Shown here piece by piece: positions 16,652 through 24,991 of a stretch of DNA of 64,000 nucleotides (the stretch's first letter is position 1; each line of letters begins with the position of its first letter). The stretch is from the NCBI RefSeq assembly GCF_022760965.1, contig NZ_JAKVIJ010000007.1, positions 62,001 to 126,000 of the forward strand, in the 5' to 3' direction. The translations under genes were made by a program, and so were the position numbers. The stretch comes from Simplicispira sedimenti (GTDB taxonomy: Bacteria; Pseudomonadota; Gammaproteobacteria; Burkholderiales; Burkholderiaceae_C). The notes beneath the pieces were generated by a model. It saw nothing but the letters and a program-made list of their open reading frames with translations, was not told the origin of the DNA and searched no databases.

Positions 16652-17641
16652 ATGCGCCAGTTCCTGCGCGCGCTCAACCCCCTGGCAGCGCTGCGGCGGC
16701 AGGTGTCGCGCTGGATGCAGGCACGCCTGCCCCTGAGCGACACCCTGCTGCTGACGCAGCGCAATGTGTACATCCTGCCCACGGGCGCGGGCTGGATGCT
16801 GGCGCTCACGCTGCTGGTGCTGCTGCTCGCGTCCATCAACTTCCAGCTCAACCTGGGCTACCTGCTCACCTTCTTGCTTGCCGGCAGCGCCGTGGCGGGC
16901 ATGCACATTTGCCACGGCACACTGCGCGGTCTGACCCTGCACCTGCAGCCGCCCGAGCCGCAGTTCCTGGGCCAGGGTGCGGCACTCACCGTGCAACTGG
17001 CCAACGAGCGCCGCAGCCCGCGCCGTGCCGTCGCCCTGGCCGTGCACGGCAGTGGGCACTGGGCCTGGACCGACGTGCCCGCGCAGGGCAACGCCCAGGT
17101 GCAGATCGCCTTCTCCCCCTCGCAGCGCGGCCTGCACCCCGTACCCCTGCTGACAGCCGAAACACGCTACCCGCTGGGCACCTTCCGGGTCTGGGCGCTG
17201 TGGCGCCCGGCAGCGCAGGTGCTGGTGTACCCCGCGCCCGAGCCCGGCGCCCCACCCCTGCCGCCGGGGGAGCCCCGCAGCGGCGGCACCGGCAGTGCGC
17301 CCAGCCATGGCCGCACCGAATTTGACGGCGTGCGCGCCTACCGCCGCGGCGACCCCATGAAGCTCGTGGTCTGGAAGAAAGCCGCCCAGGCCTTTGCCAG
17401 CGGCAACGGCACGCTGATTGCACGCGATGCCCAGCAGCCGCACCGGCACGAACTGTGGCTGGACCATGCCCACACGGGCCTGGGCGACTTGGAGACGCGC
17501 CTCTCGCGCCTGACCGCCTGGGTGCTGCAGGCCGACCGCCTGGGCCTGGACTACGGCCTGCGCCTGCCGGGCCAGGAGATTGCCATGGGCCACGGCGCAG
17601 CCCAGCGCCGCCGTTGCCTGGAGGCGCTGGCCTTATGCTGA
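16652..17641 (+). CDS. DUF58 domain membrane protein
   Basis: 329 residues, starting on the base after the moxR stop. Two adjacent membrane segments (about residues 44-62 and 66-85) are followed by a beta-rich periplasm- or cytoplasm-facing part and the conserved DUF58 motif FDGVRAYRRGDPMKLVVWK near residues 225-243. A proline- and glycine-rich stretch (EPGAPPLPPGEPRSGG) precedes it. DUF58 proteins pair with MoxR ATPases; their molecular role is unresolved. A family A repeat separates this gene from tgpA within the operon. Confidence 0.92.
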   Translation: MRQFLRALNPLAALRRQVSRWMQARLPLSDTLLLTQRNVYILPTGAGWMLALTLLVLLLASINFQLNLGYLLTFLLAGSAVAGMHICHGTLRGLTLHLQPPEPQFLGQGAALTVQLANERRSPRRAVALAVHGSGHWAWTDVPAQGNAQVQIAFSPSQRGLHPVPLLTAETRYPLGTFRVWALWRPAAQVLVYPAPEPGAPPLPPGEPRSGGTGSAPSHGRTEFDGVRAYRRGDPMKLVVWKKAAQAFASGNGTLIARDAQQPHRHELWLDHAHTGLGDLETRLSRLTAWVLQADRLGLDYGLRLPGQEIAMGHGAAQRRRCLEALALC

Positions 17642-17652
17642 AATTCAAAGCA

Positions 17653-17710
17653 AAAACAGCCTCCAGCGCAATGCCATCAAGCGCTAGAAGCTATTATTTT
17701 TATAGCATCA
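17653..17710 (+). repeat. dispersed palindromic element, family A, copy 3 (inside operon)
   Basis: Hairpin CCTCCAGCGC... / ...GCGCTAGAAG followed by the perfect AT-rich inverted repeat GCTATTATTTTTATAGC (17690-17706), filling the 79-base gap between the DUF58 stop and the tgpA ATG. Confidence 0.88.
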
Positions 17711-17720
17711 GGGGCAGTGC

Positions 17721-19772
17721 ATGAACCTGCGCCAAACCCTGGCCGCCCTGCCACGTGATGCCCGCGACACCTTGTTCATGCTGTGCGTGATCGCCTGGGT
17801 GATTGCGCCGCTGGTGCGCGAGCTGCCGGTCTGGACCTCGGTGGCGGTGGCCCTGTTGCTGCTGCTGCGCGGCACGCTGGCCTGGCGCGCCAAGCCCCTG
17901 CCAGGGCGCTGGACCATGCACCTGCTGATGCTGTGCGCCGTGGCAGGCACGCTGCTGACGCACCGCACCATCGTCGGGCGTGATCCGGGGCTCACCCTCG
18001 TCATCCTGCTGTTGGCACTCAAGACATTGGAGGCACGCGCCCAGCGCGACGCGATGGTGATCTTCTTTCTCGCGTTCTTCTCCATGCTCAGCAACTTCTT
18101 CTATTCGCAGTCGCTCGCCACGGCTGCAGCCATGCTGCTGGGCCTGCTGGGCCTGCTGACGGCGCTGGTCAACGCGCACCAGCCCGTGGGGCGCCCGCCC
18201 CTGGTGCAGTCGCTGCGCACCGCATCCACCATGGCGCTGCTGGGCACGCCGGTCATGGTGGCGTTGTTCATGTTCTTCCCGCGCATGGCACCGCTGTGGG
18301 GCGTGCCCAACGACACCATGGCAGGCCGCACGGGCCTGTCGGGCCAGATGAAGGTGGGCAACATCGCCGAACTGGCGCTGGACGACCGCATCGCCTTTCG
18401 TCTGCGCTTTGACGACGCCGGCTACCGCCCGCCGCAATCGGTGCTCTATTTCCGTGGCCCGGTGCTCACCAGCTTCGACGGCCGGGAATGGCTGGCCGAC
18501 CCGGTGCGTGAGGACGAGGACGAAGCCCGCAGGCGCTTCACCCTGCCCGCGCAACTGCAGGTGCGCGGCCCTGCGCTGCGCTACGAGATCACCCTGGAGC
18601 CCAGCTTTCGCCCCTGGCTGATGGTGCTGGAGGCCACGGCCGAGCCCCCTGCCCTGGGCACGCGCCGCCCCTACATGATGCAGGACCTGCAGTGGATGGT
18701 GCGCCAGCCCATCAACGAGCTGCAGCGCTACCGCGCCGTGAGCCACCCCGACTTCACCCACGGCCCCCTGGAGGCCGTGCCCGCGCTGCGCACCTTCACC
18801 ACCCTGCCCCAGGGCATGAACCCACGCACCCTGGCCCTGGCCGCACAGTGGCGTGCCGATCCGCAACTGGCCCAGGGCGGCACCATGGCCCTCGTCAACG
18901 CCGCCCTGCAGCGACTGCGCACCGGCGGCTACACCTACACGCTGGAGCCGGGGCTGTACGGCGAGCACACGGCCGACGAATTCTGGTTCGACCGCAAGCA
19001 GGGCTTTTGTGAGCACATTGCCTCGGCCTTCGTCGTGCTGATGCGTGCCGCAGGCGTGCCCGCGCGCATCGTCACCGGCTACCAGGGCGGCGAGCTCAAC
19101 CCGGTCGATGGCTACTGGACCGTGCGCCAGAGCGACGCACACGCCTGGGCCGAGGTCTGGGTGCAAGGCCAGGGCTGGGTGCGTGTCGATCCCACGGGCG
19201 CCGTATCGCCGGGGCGCGTGGGCCAGTTCCAGCGCCTGCAGGCACCGCAGGGCGTGCTGGGCAACGCCATGGGCACCGTCCTCAGCCCCAATGCAGCGCA
19301 GCGCCTGCGCGCTGTGTGGGAAGCGGCCAACAACCGCTGGAACCAGTGGGTGCTCAACTACACCCAGGAACGCCAGTACGACCTGTTGCGCCAACTGGGT
19401 TTTGACAGCCCCGACTGGCAGGATCTGGCCGCCGTGATCGCCGGGCTGATCGTCGCCAGTGCCCTGGGCGGTGCCGCCTGGACGCTGTGGGAACGCCTGC
19501 AGCACGACCCCTGGCTGCGCCTGCTGGCCCTGGCCCGCGCCCGCCTGGCCCGCGCCGGACTCGACCTGCCCGAGCACACGCCGCCACGCACCCTGGCGGC
19601 ACAGGCCTTGGCACATTTCGGCCCCCAGGCACAGGCCGTGGCCGACTGGTTGCTGCGCCTGGAACACCTGCGCTACGCCCCCTCCCCCACCGACCCGCGC
19701 GCCACCCTGCGCCAGCTGCGGCGCGACATGCGCCAGATCCGCTGGCCGGTGCGCCAAAGCCCCACACCATGA
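17721..19772 (+). CDS. tgpA: TgpA-type membrane transglutaminase-like protein
   Basis: 683 residues. N-terminal half holds about six membrane helices (DUF3488 region, residues 1-190). A periplasmic transglutaminase-like domain follows with the triad in KQGFCEHIASAFVVLMRAAG (Cys), SDAHAWAEVWV (His) and GWVRVDPTGAV (Asp). A further membrane helix (about 570-590) and a C-terminal DUF4129-like cytoplasmic tail complete the TgpA layout. In Pseudomonas aeruginosa TgpA is essential for viability and is thought to act on the envelope. It is downstream of moxR and DUF58 genes and overlaps mltB by four bases (ATGA), which links it to peptidoglycan turnover. Confidence 0.94.
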   Translation: MNLRQTLAALPRDARDTLFMLCVIAWVIAPLVRELPVWTSVAVALLLLLRGTLAWRAKPLPGRWTMHLLMLCAVAGTLLTHRTIVGRDPGLTLVILLLALKTLEARAQRDAMVIFFLAFFSMLSNFFYSQSLATAAAMLLGLLGLLTALVNAHQPVGRPPLVQSLRTASTMALLGTPVMVALFMFFPRMAPLWGVPNDTMAGRTGLSGQMKVGNIAELALDDRIAFRLRFDDAGYRPPQSVLYFRGPVLTSFDGREWLADPVREDEDEARRRFTLPAQLQVRGPALRYEITLEPSFRPWLMVLEATAEPPALGTRRPYMMQDLQWMVRQPINELQRYRAVSHPDFTHGPLEAVPALRTFTTLPQGMNPRTLALAAQWRADPQLAQGGTMALVNAALQRLRTGGYTYTLEPGLYGEHTADEFWFDRKQGFCEHIASAFVVLMRAAGVPARIVTGYQGGELNPVDGYWTVRQSDAHAWAEVWVQGQGWVRVDPTGAVSPGRVGQFQRLQAPQGVLGNAMGTVLSPNAAQRLRAVWEAANNRWNQWVLNYTQERQYDLLRQLGFDSPDWQDLAAVIAGLIVASALGGAAWTLWERLQHDPWLRLLALARARLARAGLDLPEHTPPRTLAAQALAHFGPQAQAVADWLLRLEHLRYAPSPTDPRATLRQLRRDMRQIRWPVRQSPTP

Positions 19773-20827
19773 TCCGCAGCCTTGTCATTGCTACTATTTT
19801 TATAGCTACCTGCGCTTTATCCACGGGCGCTGAAGCCAAAAAACACCCAAAAACCGCAACCCATGCGGCCTACGCCAACCGTGCCGACGCCATGGAGTTT
19901 GCCAACGACCTGGCCGCGCGCCGCGACCTGGACCCGGCCTGGGTGCGCCAGAGCATCGGCCAGGCGCGCCTGCTGCCCGCAGTGCAACGCCTGGTGCTGC
20001 CGCCGGCCAAGGGCACGGCCAAGAACTGGCAGGCCTACCGCGCCCGCTTCATCGAGCCGGTGCGCGTGCGCGCCGGGCTGCGCTTCTGGCAGGAACATGC
20101 CCGCACGCTGGAGCGTGCCGAGCAGGAATTCGGCGTGCCGCAGGAAATCATCGTGGGCATCCTGGGGGTCGAGACCATCTACGGCCAGCACATGGGCAAC
20201 TTCCGCGTGATCGACGCGCTGGCCACCTTGGCCTTTGACTTCCCCGATGCGCATCCACGTGCGGCCGAACGCCAGGCCTTCTTCCAGCGCGAGCTGGAGC
20301 AGTTCCTCAGCCTGATGCAGCGCATCGGCCAGGACCCCACCGCGCCGCGCGGCAGCTTTGCCGGCGCCATGGGCCTGCCGCAGTTCATGCCATCGAGCTG
20401 GGTGCGCTACGCCATCGACTTTGATGGCGACGGCCACGTGAGCCTGCATGCCAGCGCCGCAGACGCCATCGGCTCCGTGGCCAGCTACTTCATTGCCCAC
20501 GGCTGGCAACCGGGCATGCCCACGCATTTTGGCGTGCGGCTGGAGGGCACACCCACGCAGCAGGACGAACTGCTGGCCCCCGACATCCTGCCCACCTTCA
20601 GCGCCGCCAGCATGCAGGCGCGGGGTGCCCTGCTCGACGAGGCCGGCGCCAACCACACCGGTCCCCTGGCCCTGGTGGAACTGCAGAACGGCACCAACCC
20701 GCCCAGCTACGTGGCAGGCACAGAGAACTTCTATGCCATCACGCGCTACAACTGGTCCAGCTACTACGCCATGGCCGTGATCGAACTGGGCCAGGCCGTG
20801 AAAGCCGCGCGCGAGGCAGCGCGGTAG
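19769..20827 (+). CDS. mltB: MltB-family lytic murein transglycosylase
   Basis: 352 residues. The ATG at 19769 overlaps the tgpA stop (ATGA). The signal peptide spans residues 1-23, ending before KKHPKTAT; most of it is encoded by a family A repeat. Cys15 sits in FIATCAL, a poor lipobox, so lipidation is uncertain. Catalytic Glu135 lies in ILGVETIYGQ; the MltB fold is confirmed by GAMGLPQFMPSSWVRYAIDFDGDG and DAIGSVASYFIAHGWQPG, and by TENFYAITRYN with the substrate-binding Tyr/Asn. Cleaves MurNAc-GlcNAc bonds to 1,6-anhydro-muropeptides in the periplasm. Last gene of the moxR operon; its stop touches the end of the convergent barrel gene. Confidence 0.95.
   Translation: MIRSLVIATIFIATCALSTGAEAKKHPKTATHAAYANRADAMEFANDLAARRDLDPAWVRQSIGQARLLPAVQRLVLPPAKGTAKNWQAYRARFIEPVRVRAGLRFWQEHARTLERAEQEFGVPQEIIVGILGVETIYGQHMGNFRVIDALATLAFDFPDAHPRAAERQAFFQRELEQFLSLMQRIGQDPTAPRGSFAGAMGLPQFMPSSWVRYAIDFDGDGHVSLHASAADAIGSVASYFIAHGWQPGMPTHFGVRLEGTPTQQDELLAPDILPTFSAASMQARGALLDEAGANHTGPLALVELQNGTNPPSYVAGTENFYAITRYNWSSYYAMAVIELGQAVKAAREAAR
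19789..19837 (+). repeat. mltB: family A element, copy 4, encoding part of the mltB signal peptide
   Basis: TGCTACTATTTTTATAGCTA, then TGCGCTTTATCCACGGGCGC and TGAAGCC, aligns base for base with copy 8 at 50762-50810 apart from a few changes. In frame it encodes residues Ala8 to Ala23 of MltB, the hydrophobic core and cleavage region of the signal peptide. Confidence 0.85.
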
Positions 20828-22093
20828 TCAATCCAACACCCACACCGCCTGCACAAACGCCTGGCGCTGCACTGGCAGTTGCCGCACCACGGCGGTGCCC
20901 GGCCCCGCGCTGGCGCGCAGGCCGCTTTCCAGGCGCAGGCGGTCGCCCTTCCAGGCCAGGCTGGCGGTGAGCAGGCGGCCGCCGTCTGCGGGGTGGTAGA
21001 GCATGTCGAGCGCGCTTTCCCATGGGCCTGTGGTCCAGGCCAGGCGGGCGAACAGGTTCTGGCGGTGCAGGGAAGGGCTGGCGCTGAAAGCCTGGGTTTG
21101 CCAGGCCAGGTTGGCCGCCACCGCAAGGGCGGGCGCACCCACAGCGCCCAGGTGCTGCAAAGCGGCGTTGCGATTCTCCCAACGCTTCCAATGCCCGCGC
21201 GACGGCGCCGTGCCGTCGTGCCACGCCTCCAGCAGCACACTGACCTGCCGCTCGCTGGTCCAGGTGCCGCCCAGCAACAACTGCTGCGCGGCACCCGCAG
21301 TCAGCGCACGCCACGGGCTGGCGCTCGCCAGCGCACCGGCCGAGGCCGACGCATCCTGCCAGGTGTCATGGCGCGCCAAGTGGCGCAGCGATGCGTGCAG
21401 CTCCAGCGTATCGCTGGCCACCCAGGACCAGGCCGCCCCCACGCTGCCTTGGGTGCGGCGGCCCCAGCGGGCAAAGGCGTAGGCGTCGGCGCTGCCAAGG
21501 CGCTGGTACCAGCGGGCGGCCAGGGCGCTTTCGCCGGCGCCAGTGGCATCACGCCCGGTGGTGGGGTTCACGGCCACCAGGCTCCAGGCCGATTCGGCGC
21601 CGAACTGTTCGGCCATCAGCACCGGGCGGCCTTGCAGGGGCTGGCTCACCAGCGTGCGGCGCTGCTCCTGCTGCACCAGGTCGTTGGGGCGAAAGCCGTA
21701 GCCCACGTCCCAGCCGACCACCTTGCGGCCCGCCGTCCACTCCCAGGCGCCTGCCCGCCCTGCGGCATAGGCCTCCAGCACGGACACGTGCGTGCTGCCA
21801 GGGCCACCCGCAGGCCACCGGGCCTGGGCCAGCACATCCCCGTGCCACTGCAGGCCCGCCCACTGCGCACTGCCCTGCAATTGCAACTGGGCAGCGCCCT
21901 CGCTGGGTTGGTCGGCGGCAATGCCGGCGTACCGCGCATGGGCCTGGGCCAGCGGCCCCGTGTTCGCCGTCTGGCGCGCCAATCCATGGCTGCGCAGGCT
22001 GGCGCTGAATTCGCCAGCGACTGCCGGGCGCAGCGTGGTGACTTCCAGCACGGCCGCCAGTGCAAGCGCTGGGATGCAAAGCATGCGTGCCAT
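20828..22093 (-). CDS. predicted outer-membrane beta-barrel protein, uncharacterised
   Basis: 421 residues starting MARMLCIPALALAAV, with a Sec signal ending near RPAVAGEF. The remainder alternates aromatic and small residues in short amphipathic strands (for example AWEWTAGRKVVGWDVGYGF, SALDMLYHPADGG, LTASLAWKGDRLRLESGLRA), typical of a porin-like barrel. The last residue is Asp rather than the usual Phe. I do not recognise a named family. It is five bases downstream of the LolA-like gene and is the last gene of a five-gene minus-strand operon (25539 to 20828), so it is the likely outer-membrane component of that system. It ends where mltB ends, tail to tail. Confidence 0.75.
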   Translation of the reverse strand: MARMLCIPALALAAVLEVTTLRPAVAGEFSASLRSHGLARQTANTGPLAQAHARYAGIAADQPSEGAAQLQLQGSAQWAGLQWHGDVLAQARWPAGGPGSTHVSVLEAYAAGRAGAWEWTAGRKVVGWDVGYGFRPNDLVQQEQRRTLVSQPLQGRPVLMAEQFGAESAWSLVAVNPTTGRDATGAGESALAARWYQRLGSADAYAFARWGRRTQGSVGAAWSWVASDTLELHASLRHLARHDTWQDASASAGALASASPWRALTAGAAQQLLLGGTWTSERQVSVLLEAWHDGTAPSRGHWKRWENRNAALQHLGAVGAPALAVAANLAWQTQAFSASPSLHRQNLFARLAWTTGPWESALDMLYHPADGGRLLTASLAWKGDRLRLESGLRASAGPGTAVVRQLPVQRQAFVQAVWVLD

Positions 22094-22098
22094 GGGTG

Positions 22099-22896
22099 TC
22101 ACTCCAACACCGGCGAGCGTGCGAGGAACATGGGGTTGAGCCACTCCACAGGCACCGTGCGCTCCTTGCGCGCCAGGTAGCGGATGCGTGTCTGCTTCTG
22201 TTTGCCCAGCTGGTCGATCAGCACCATGGCGCTGACGCTGGACTGCGATGGGTCCACCTCGAACAGCGCTTGCTTGGCCAGCTTGTCGGACTGCACGTAG
22301 AGCTGGGCGCGCACGGGCTCGTGGCGCTGCTGGCCCAGCCACAGCTCGATGCGTTGGTAGGTCACGCCCTTGCGCGTGGCCTGCAACTGCAGGTGGTAGC
22401 AGCTTGCGGGCGGGAGGTGCTGGGTGCTTGGGGCAGTGCCGGTGGGCACCGAGGCATCCACGCAAGGCTCCACACCGACCAGGGTGGCGCTGTAATCGCC
22501 GCTCCAGCGCATGGTGGCGATATCGCCGGTGGAGGCATCGCCCAGCAACTTCTGCATGGGGGTGATGCGCAGGGGCCGCTGGCTGCTGGGCATGAGCAGC
22601 CAGAAGTCATCACCCAGCATCAGCACCTTCTGGCCCTGTTCGGCGGTGCTTTGCATCAGCACCAGCGTGCGCCGGTCTGCCTGGGCAAACACGGTGTAGC
22701 GGCGCTCCTTGTCCAGCGTGCCGTCGCTCGCATAGGCCTGCACCAGCGTGTCCACCTGCAGGTTGTCGGACCCGGTACGGTAACGGTCGGCGTCGCGCAG
22801 CAGGGCCTCGGCATCCTGCGCCAGGGCAGGCCCTGCCAGTGCCGCAACCACAAGGCTCAGCAAGCATGCCGGGTTCTTTCTGAAAACGAGAGACAT
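22099..22896 (-). CDS. LolA-like outer-membrane lipoprotein-sorting protein
   Basis: 265 residues; signal peptide cleaved near GPALAQDAEA. The N-terminal DRYRTGSDNLQVDTLVQAY, beta-sheet motifs such as MLGDDFWLLMPSSQRPLRI and YQRIELWLGQQRHEPVRAQLY, and SSVSAMVLIDQLGKQK match the LolA-like (pfam17131-type) periplasmic family: a half-barrel that carries hydrophobic ligands or lipid anchors between membranes. It sits downstream of an ABC ATPase/permease pair (after a 180-base gap holding repeat family B) and directly upstream of the barrel gene. True LolA is encoded elsewhere in such genomes, so this is probably a specialised carrier. Confidence 0.85.
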   Translation of the reverse strand: MSLVFRKNPACLLSLVVAALAGPALAQDAEALLRDADRYRTGSDNLQVDTLVQAYASDGTLDKERRYTVFAQADRRTLVLMQSTAEQGQKVLMLGDDFWLLMPSSQRPLRITPMQKLLGDASTGDIATMRWSGDYSATLVGVEPCVDASVPTGTAPSTQHLPPASCYHLQLQATRKGVTYQRIELWLGQQRHEPVRAQLYVQSDKLAKQALFEVDPSQSSVSAMVLIDQLGKQKQTRIRYLARKERTVPVEWLNPMFLARSPVLE

Positions 22897-22942
22897 GAGA
22901 GATTCCTTTCATTGATCCATTGCGCTGCGCACCACCCACAGC

Positions 22943-23082
22943 CCATGAAGCGGGCGCTCCCCAGGCCAGGGCTCCCGCGCAAGGGCCGCCCCGCCGCGCT
23001 GGGAGCGTCCCCCCTCCCCAATCGCGCAGCGATTGGAGAGAGGGGGGAAGGTGCGCAGCACCTCAGGGGGGTGTTTCATGTA
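22943..23082 (-). repeat. dispersed element, family B, copy 2
   Basis: Reverse-oriented relative of 7147-7296. On the minus strand it begins at the permease stop codon (ACATGAAACACC) and runs towards the LolA-like gene. Shared words with copy 1: TGCGCACCTTCCCCC-like, GGGACGCTCCCAGCGC-like, and CCCTTGCGCGGGAGCCCTGG. Its reading frame gives a short peptide (MKHPPEVLRTFPPLSNR) with no independent support as a gene. Confidence 0.82.
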
Positions 23083-24299
23083 TGCGCCAAGGCATCCACC
23101 ACCGGCATGTGCACGGTCTTGCGTGCCACCCACAGCGAAGCCAGCAGGGTCAGCACCACCATGGCCCCCATGGTCAGCAGGTACAGCGTGGGGTGGATGC
23201 TGATGTTCAGCGGGTAGCCCACGCTGCGCCCCGGCGGCGGCGGCATGTCCACAGGAAACACATACAGCAGCAACGACACCGCCAGCGCCAGCAACGCACC
23301 GGCCAGCGCGCCCGCACCGCCCAGCAGCATGCCCTCCAGCCCCAGGCTGCGCAGCAGTTGTGCGGGCAGCGTGCCCAGGGCACGCAGGGTGCCGATTTCG
23401 CGCGTGCGCTCGATCACGGCCATGGCCATGGCGTTGGTGACGACAAAGACCACGATCACCACAATGACCACACCCAGCGCCCCGAAGATGCGGTTGTACA
23501 GATCGCGCACCGAGCGGTAGAAAAACGCCTGCTGCTCCCAGGTCTGCACCTGCAAGGGTGCAAACTGCTGCGCCAGGCGCTCGCGGGCGGCGGCGATGGA
23601 TTCCATGCGGTCCAGAAACACGCCCAGGCTGGACACCCGCTGCGTGGCCAGCAGTTGCTGCGCCACCGGCACGCTGGTGTACACGGCGCGTTTGTCCACA
23701 TCAGGCACGCCGGTGCTGAAGGTGCCTGCCACCACCACGTCCATGGCGTTCATGGCGCCCTCGGTGGTGCTGGCCAGCAGCGTGAGGCTGCTGCCCGGCG
23801 TGGCCTTGAGGCTGCGTGCCAGGTCTGCGCCCAGCAACACCTGCGGCTGCGCAGCATCGCCTTCCAGCAAGGTGCCGCTTTGCACGGTGAGGAATGGCCC
23901 CTTCACCGCGAATTCGGCGTCGGGCTCCACGCCCTGGGCCATCATCACGGCGGTCTTGTCACCGTTGCTGATCAGGCCGCTGAACACCACGCGCGGCAGC
24001 ACGGCCCGCACGGCCGGGTTGGCCAGCAACACGCTGCGCAGCGCGGCCACATCGTCCAGGCCGTGCTGCAGGGGCATGTCTTCATCGGCGCTGAAGTGCG
24101 CTGGCGTGCCCAGCACCAGGTGGCCCGTATCGCGCGCCGCGGCCTGGGCCAGGCTCTCGTAGGTGAACAGCGCAAAGCCACCCGCCAGCAGGATGGCCGC
24201 CGTACCCAGCATGGCGATGGATGCCGTCACCAGCGAGCGGCGCCGGTTGCGCAGGCAGTTGTGCCAGGCAAATTTCAGCCACATCCACAAGCCGTTCAT
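23076..24299 (-). CDS. FtsX/LolE-type ABC transporter permease
   Basis: 407 residues, ATG overlapping the ATPase stop by four bases. One N-terminal membrane helix (about 23-45, ASIAMLGTAAILLAGGFALF), a large periplasmic domain to about residue 270, then three helices (VVIVVIVVFVVTNAMAMAV; GMLLGGAGALAGALLALAV; LLTMGAMVVLTLLASLWVA). The cytoplasmic IERTREIGTLRALGTLPAQ coupling helix is the MacB/FtsX signature. This topology belongs to mechanotransmission ABC systems (LolCDE, MacB, FtsEX) that extract or push substrates in the periplasm. Partner ATPase at 24296-24991. Confidence 0.92.
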   Translation of the reverse strand: MNGLWMWLKFAWHNCLRNRRRSLVTASIAMLGTAAILLAGGFALFTYESLAQAAARDTGHLVLGTPAHFSADEDMPLQHGLDDVAALRSVLLANPAVRAVLPRVVFSGLISNGDKTAVMMAQGVEPDAEFAVKGPFLTVQSGTLLEGDAAQPQVLLGADLARSLKATPGSSLTLLASTTEGAMNAMDVVVAGTFSTGVPDVDKRAVYTSVPVAQQLLATQRVSSLGVFLDRMESIAAARERLAQQFAPLQVQTWEQQAFFYRSVRDLYNRIFGALGVVIVVIVVFVVTNAMAMAVIERTREIGTLRALGTLPAQLLRSLGLEGMLLGGAGALAGALLALAVSLLLYVFPVDMPPPPGRSVGYPLNISIHPTLYLLTMGAMVVLTLLASLWVARKTVHMPVVDALAHT

Positions 24300-24991
24300 T
24301 GGATCCTCCCGTCCAGCAAGGCCACCACCCGGTCGCAGCGGCGCGTCAGGCGCTCGTCGTGCGTGGCAATCACAAAGGCTGCGCCCTCGGCCTGGCCGCG
24401 CTCGCGCATCAGGTCCAGCACCTGGTCGGCGGTGTGCGAATCAAGGCTGGCGGTGGGCTCGTCGGCAATCACCAGGCGCGGCCGCTTGATGAGCGCACGC
24501 GCAATCGCCACGCGCTGGCGCTGCCCGCCGCTGAGGGCATCGGGCCGGTGCCGGGCGTGGTCTTGCAGGCCCACGGCGGCCAGTTGGCGGGCCACGCGCT
24601 CGCGCCGCTCGGGCAAGGGCACGCCCGCCAGGAACAGCGGGTAGTCCACGTTCTCGGCCACGGTCATCACCGGTACGAGGTTGAAGCTCTGGAACACAAA
24701 GCCCAGCGCATCGCGTCGCAACAGGGTGCGCGCCACCTCATCCAGGCCTTGCACGGGCGTGCCCGAGAGCGCGATGTCGCCCTCGTCTGGTGTGTCGATG
24801 AGGCCGCAGAGGTTGAGGATGGTGCTCTTGCCGCTGCCCGAAGGCCCGGTCAACGCGAGCAGCTCGCCGCGACGCACCTCCAGGTCCACGCCCTGCAGCG
24901 CGGGGATCACATGCGCGCCCAGGCGGTAGGTCTTGCGCACGCCGCGCAGGCGCACCACCGGCGCAGTGGCATCTGCCGGGGCGTGCGTCAT
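24296..24991 (-). CDS. LolD/MacB-type ABC ATPase
   Basis: 231 residues. Walker A TGPSGSGKSTILNL, Q-loop GFVFQSFNLVPVMTV, signature LSGGQRQRVAIARAL and Walker B LVIADEPTASLDSHT are intact, followed by VIATHDERLTRRCDRVVAL. Closest in layout to LolD. It overlaps the upstream periplasmic-protein gene and the downstream permease gene by four bases each, so all three are translated together. Energises the permease for envelope-directed transport. Confidence 0.94.
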   Translation of the reverse strand: MTHAPADATAPVVRLRGVRKTYRLGAHVIPALQGVDLEVRRGELLALTGPSGSGKSTILNLCGLIDTPDEGDIALSGTPVQGLDEVARTLLRRDALGFVFQSFNLVPVMTVAENVDYPLFLAGVPLPERRERVARQLAAVGLQDHARHRPDALSGGQRQRVAIARALIKRPRLVIADEPTASLDSHTADQVLDLMRERGQAEGAAFVIATHDERLTRRCDRVVALLDGRIQ

